Position numbers and translations under genes: made by a program. From positions 24,817,176 through 24,881,175 of the forward strand of contig CM036771.1 of assembly GCA_020796225.1 (NCBI GenBank): a stretch of DNA of 64,000 nucleotides. The letters are read 5' to 3'. The stretch is from Arion vulgaris. Lineage: Eukaryota; Mollusca; Gastropoda; Stylommatophora; Arionidae. A model generated the notes under the pieces. It was not told where the DNA came from, did not search any database, and saw only the letters and a program-made list of their open reading frames with translations. Position 1 is the first letter of the stretch; every line of letters starts with the position of its first letter. This document shows, in pieces, positions 63,158-64,000 of the stretch.

Positions 63158-64000
63158 TAGGACCATCATCATTGCACTTCGGTGAGTAACCATGTGTGCT
63201 CCGATCTCTTTGTTCTACATGAAGATCTCAGCTGAAGTGCATGAACTCCGAAGCAACGGTGAGTAACCATGTGTGCTCCGATCTCTCTTCACATGAAGAT
63301 CTCAGCTGAAGTGCATGAACTCCGAAGCAACGGTGAGTAACCATGTGTGCTCCGATCTCTTTCTTCTACATGAAGATCTCAGCTGAAGTGCATGAACTCC
63401 GAAGCAACGGTGAGTAACCATGTGTGCTCCGATCTCTTTCTTCCACATGAAGATCTCAGCTGCAGTGCATGAACTCCGAAGCATCGGTGAGTAACCATGT
63501 GTGCTCCGATCTCTTTCTTCCACATGAAGATCTCAGCTGCAGTGCATGAACTCCGAAGCAACGGTAAGTAACCATGTGTGCTCCGATCTCTTTCTTCCAC
63601 ATGAAGATCTCAGCTGAAGTGCATGAACTCCGAAGCAACGGTGAGTAACCATGTGTGCTCCGATCTCTTTCTTCCACATGAAGATCTCAGCTGAAGTGCA
63701 TGAACTCCGAAGCAACGGTGAGTAACCATGTGTGCTCTGATCTCTTTCTTCCACATGAAGATCTCAGCTGCAGTGCATGAACTCTTTCTTACACATGAAG
63801 ATCTCAGCTGCAGTGCATGAACTCTTTCTTCCACATGAAGATCTCAGCTGAAGTGCATGAACTCCGAAGCAACGGTGAGTAACCATGTGTGCTCCGATCT
63901 CTTTCTTCCACATGAAGATCTCAGCTGAAGAGCATGAACTCTTTCTTCCACATGAAGATCTCAGCTGAAGAGCATGAACTCTTTCTTCCACATGAAGATC
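63158..64000. repeat. 77-bp minisatellite, continues past window end
   Basis: Unit: GGTGAGTAACCATGTGTGCT, CCGATCTCTTTCTTCCACATG, AAGATCTCAGCTGAAGTGCA and TGAACTCCGAAGCAAC. About seven 77-bp units from 63,240, then shortened units of about 41-43 bp from 63,740, in which GAACTCTTTCTT joins ACTC directly to CTTTCTT. The array is cut by the window end. Overlapping minus-strand frames of 73 codons are repeat artefacts. Confidence 0.97.

Noticed and set aside
1..64000. LTR retrotransposons or endogenous viruses
   Set aside because: No paired long terminal repeats, primer-binding site, protease, integrase or envelope-like sequence was seen. The RTs have non-LTR features (APE endonuclease, LINE-type motif spacing).

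Overview
This is a eukaryotic, animal-type intergenic window, and everything recognisable in it is repetitive DNA. I found no host protein-coding gene, rRNA gene or functional tRNA gene. The evidence is decayed non-LTR retrotransposons of several clades (APE endonuclease, reverse transcriptase and RNase H pieces), tRNA-headed SINEs, hAT and mariner elements, and very long minisatellite arrays. The mix of RTE-like, CR1-like, RNase H-bearing I-like and Jockey-like LINEs with (GAA)n-tailed SINEs would suit a lophotrochozoan such as a gastropod mollusc. That assignment is inference.

Layout. 1-484 is a 16-bp minisatellite cut by the window edge. 1.5-3.3 kb is a minus-strand I-like LINE (RT + RNase H). 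3.3-5.1 kb holds short arrays. 5.7-8.2 kb is a 27-bp satellite of about 92 copies, followed by a LINE endonuclease-RT linker in which 60 bp has been amplified eight times in frame (8.45-8.93 kb). 9.2-10.3 kb is a Jockey-like RNase H fragment inserted in an older I-like LINE tail. 10.3-15.1 kb carries SINEs, LINE 3' ends, a hAT MITE and a mariner-type MITE. 15.4-16.7 kb (53 bp), 17.8-18.1 kb (32 bp, from a LINE 3' end), 19.3-21.2 kb (16 bp), 23.3-24.5 kb (21 bp) and 29.5-30.9 kb (31 bp) are large arrays, separated by LINE and SINE debris. 33.0-34.2 kb is a hAT transposon remnant with 8-bp target duplications. 36.1-36.6 kb is another hAT-like element. 37-42 kb has more arrays and two RNase H LINE remnants. 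44.7-46.4 kb is an RTE-like LINE split by a 768-bp retroposon with a 12-bp target duplication. 48-51 kb has LINE remnants. 52.9 and 54.8 kb hold two more copies of the 12.5-kb MITE. 55.2-58.2 kb is the longest LINE, with APE and RT domains. 59-64 kb holds GATA, 62-bp and 77-bp arrays.

There is no gene network. The biology is how the repeats interact: nested insertions with readable target duplications, SINE families sharing a head, core and (GAA)n tail, and several minisatellites whose monomer is a piece of retrotransposon coding or 3'-terminal sequence. The very long open frames over 5.6-8.4 kb and 23.1-24.3 kb result from stop-free repeat units whose length is a multiple of three.
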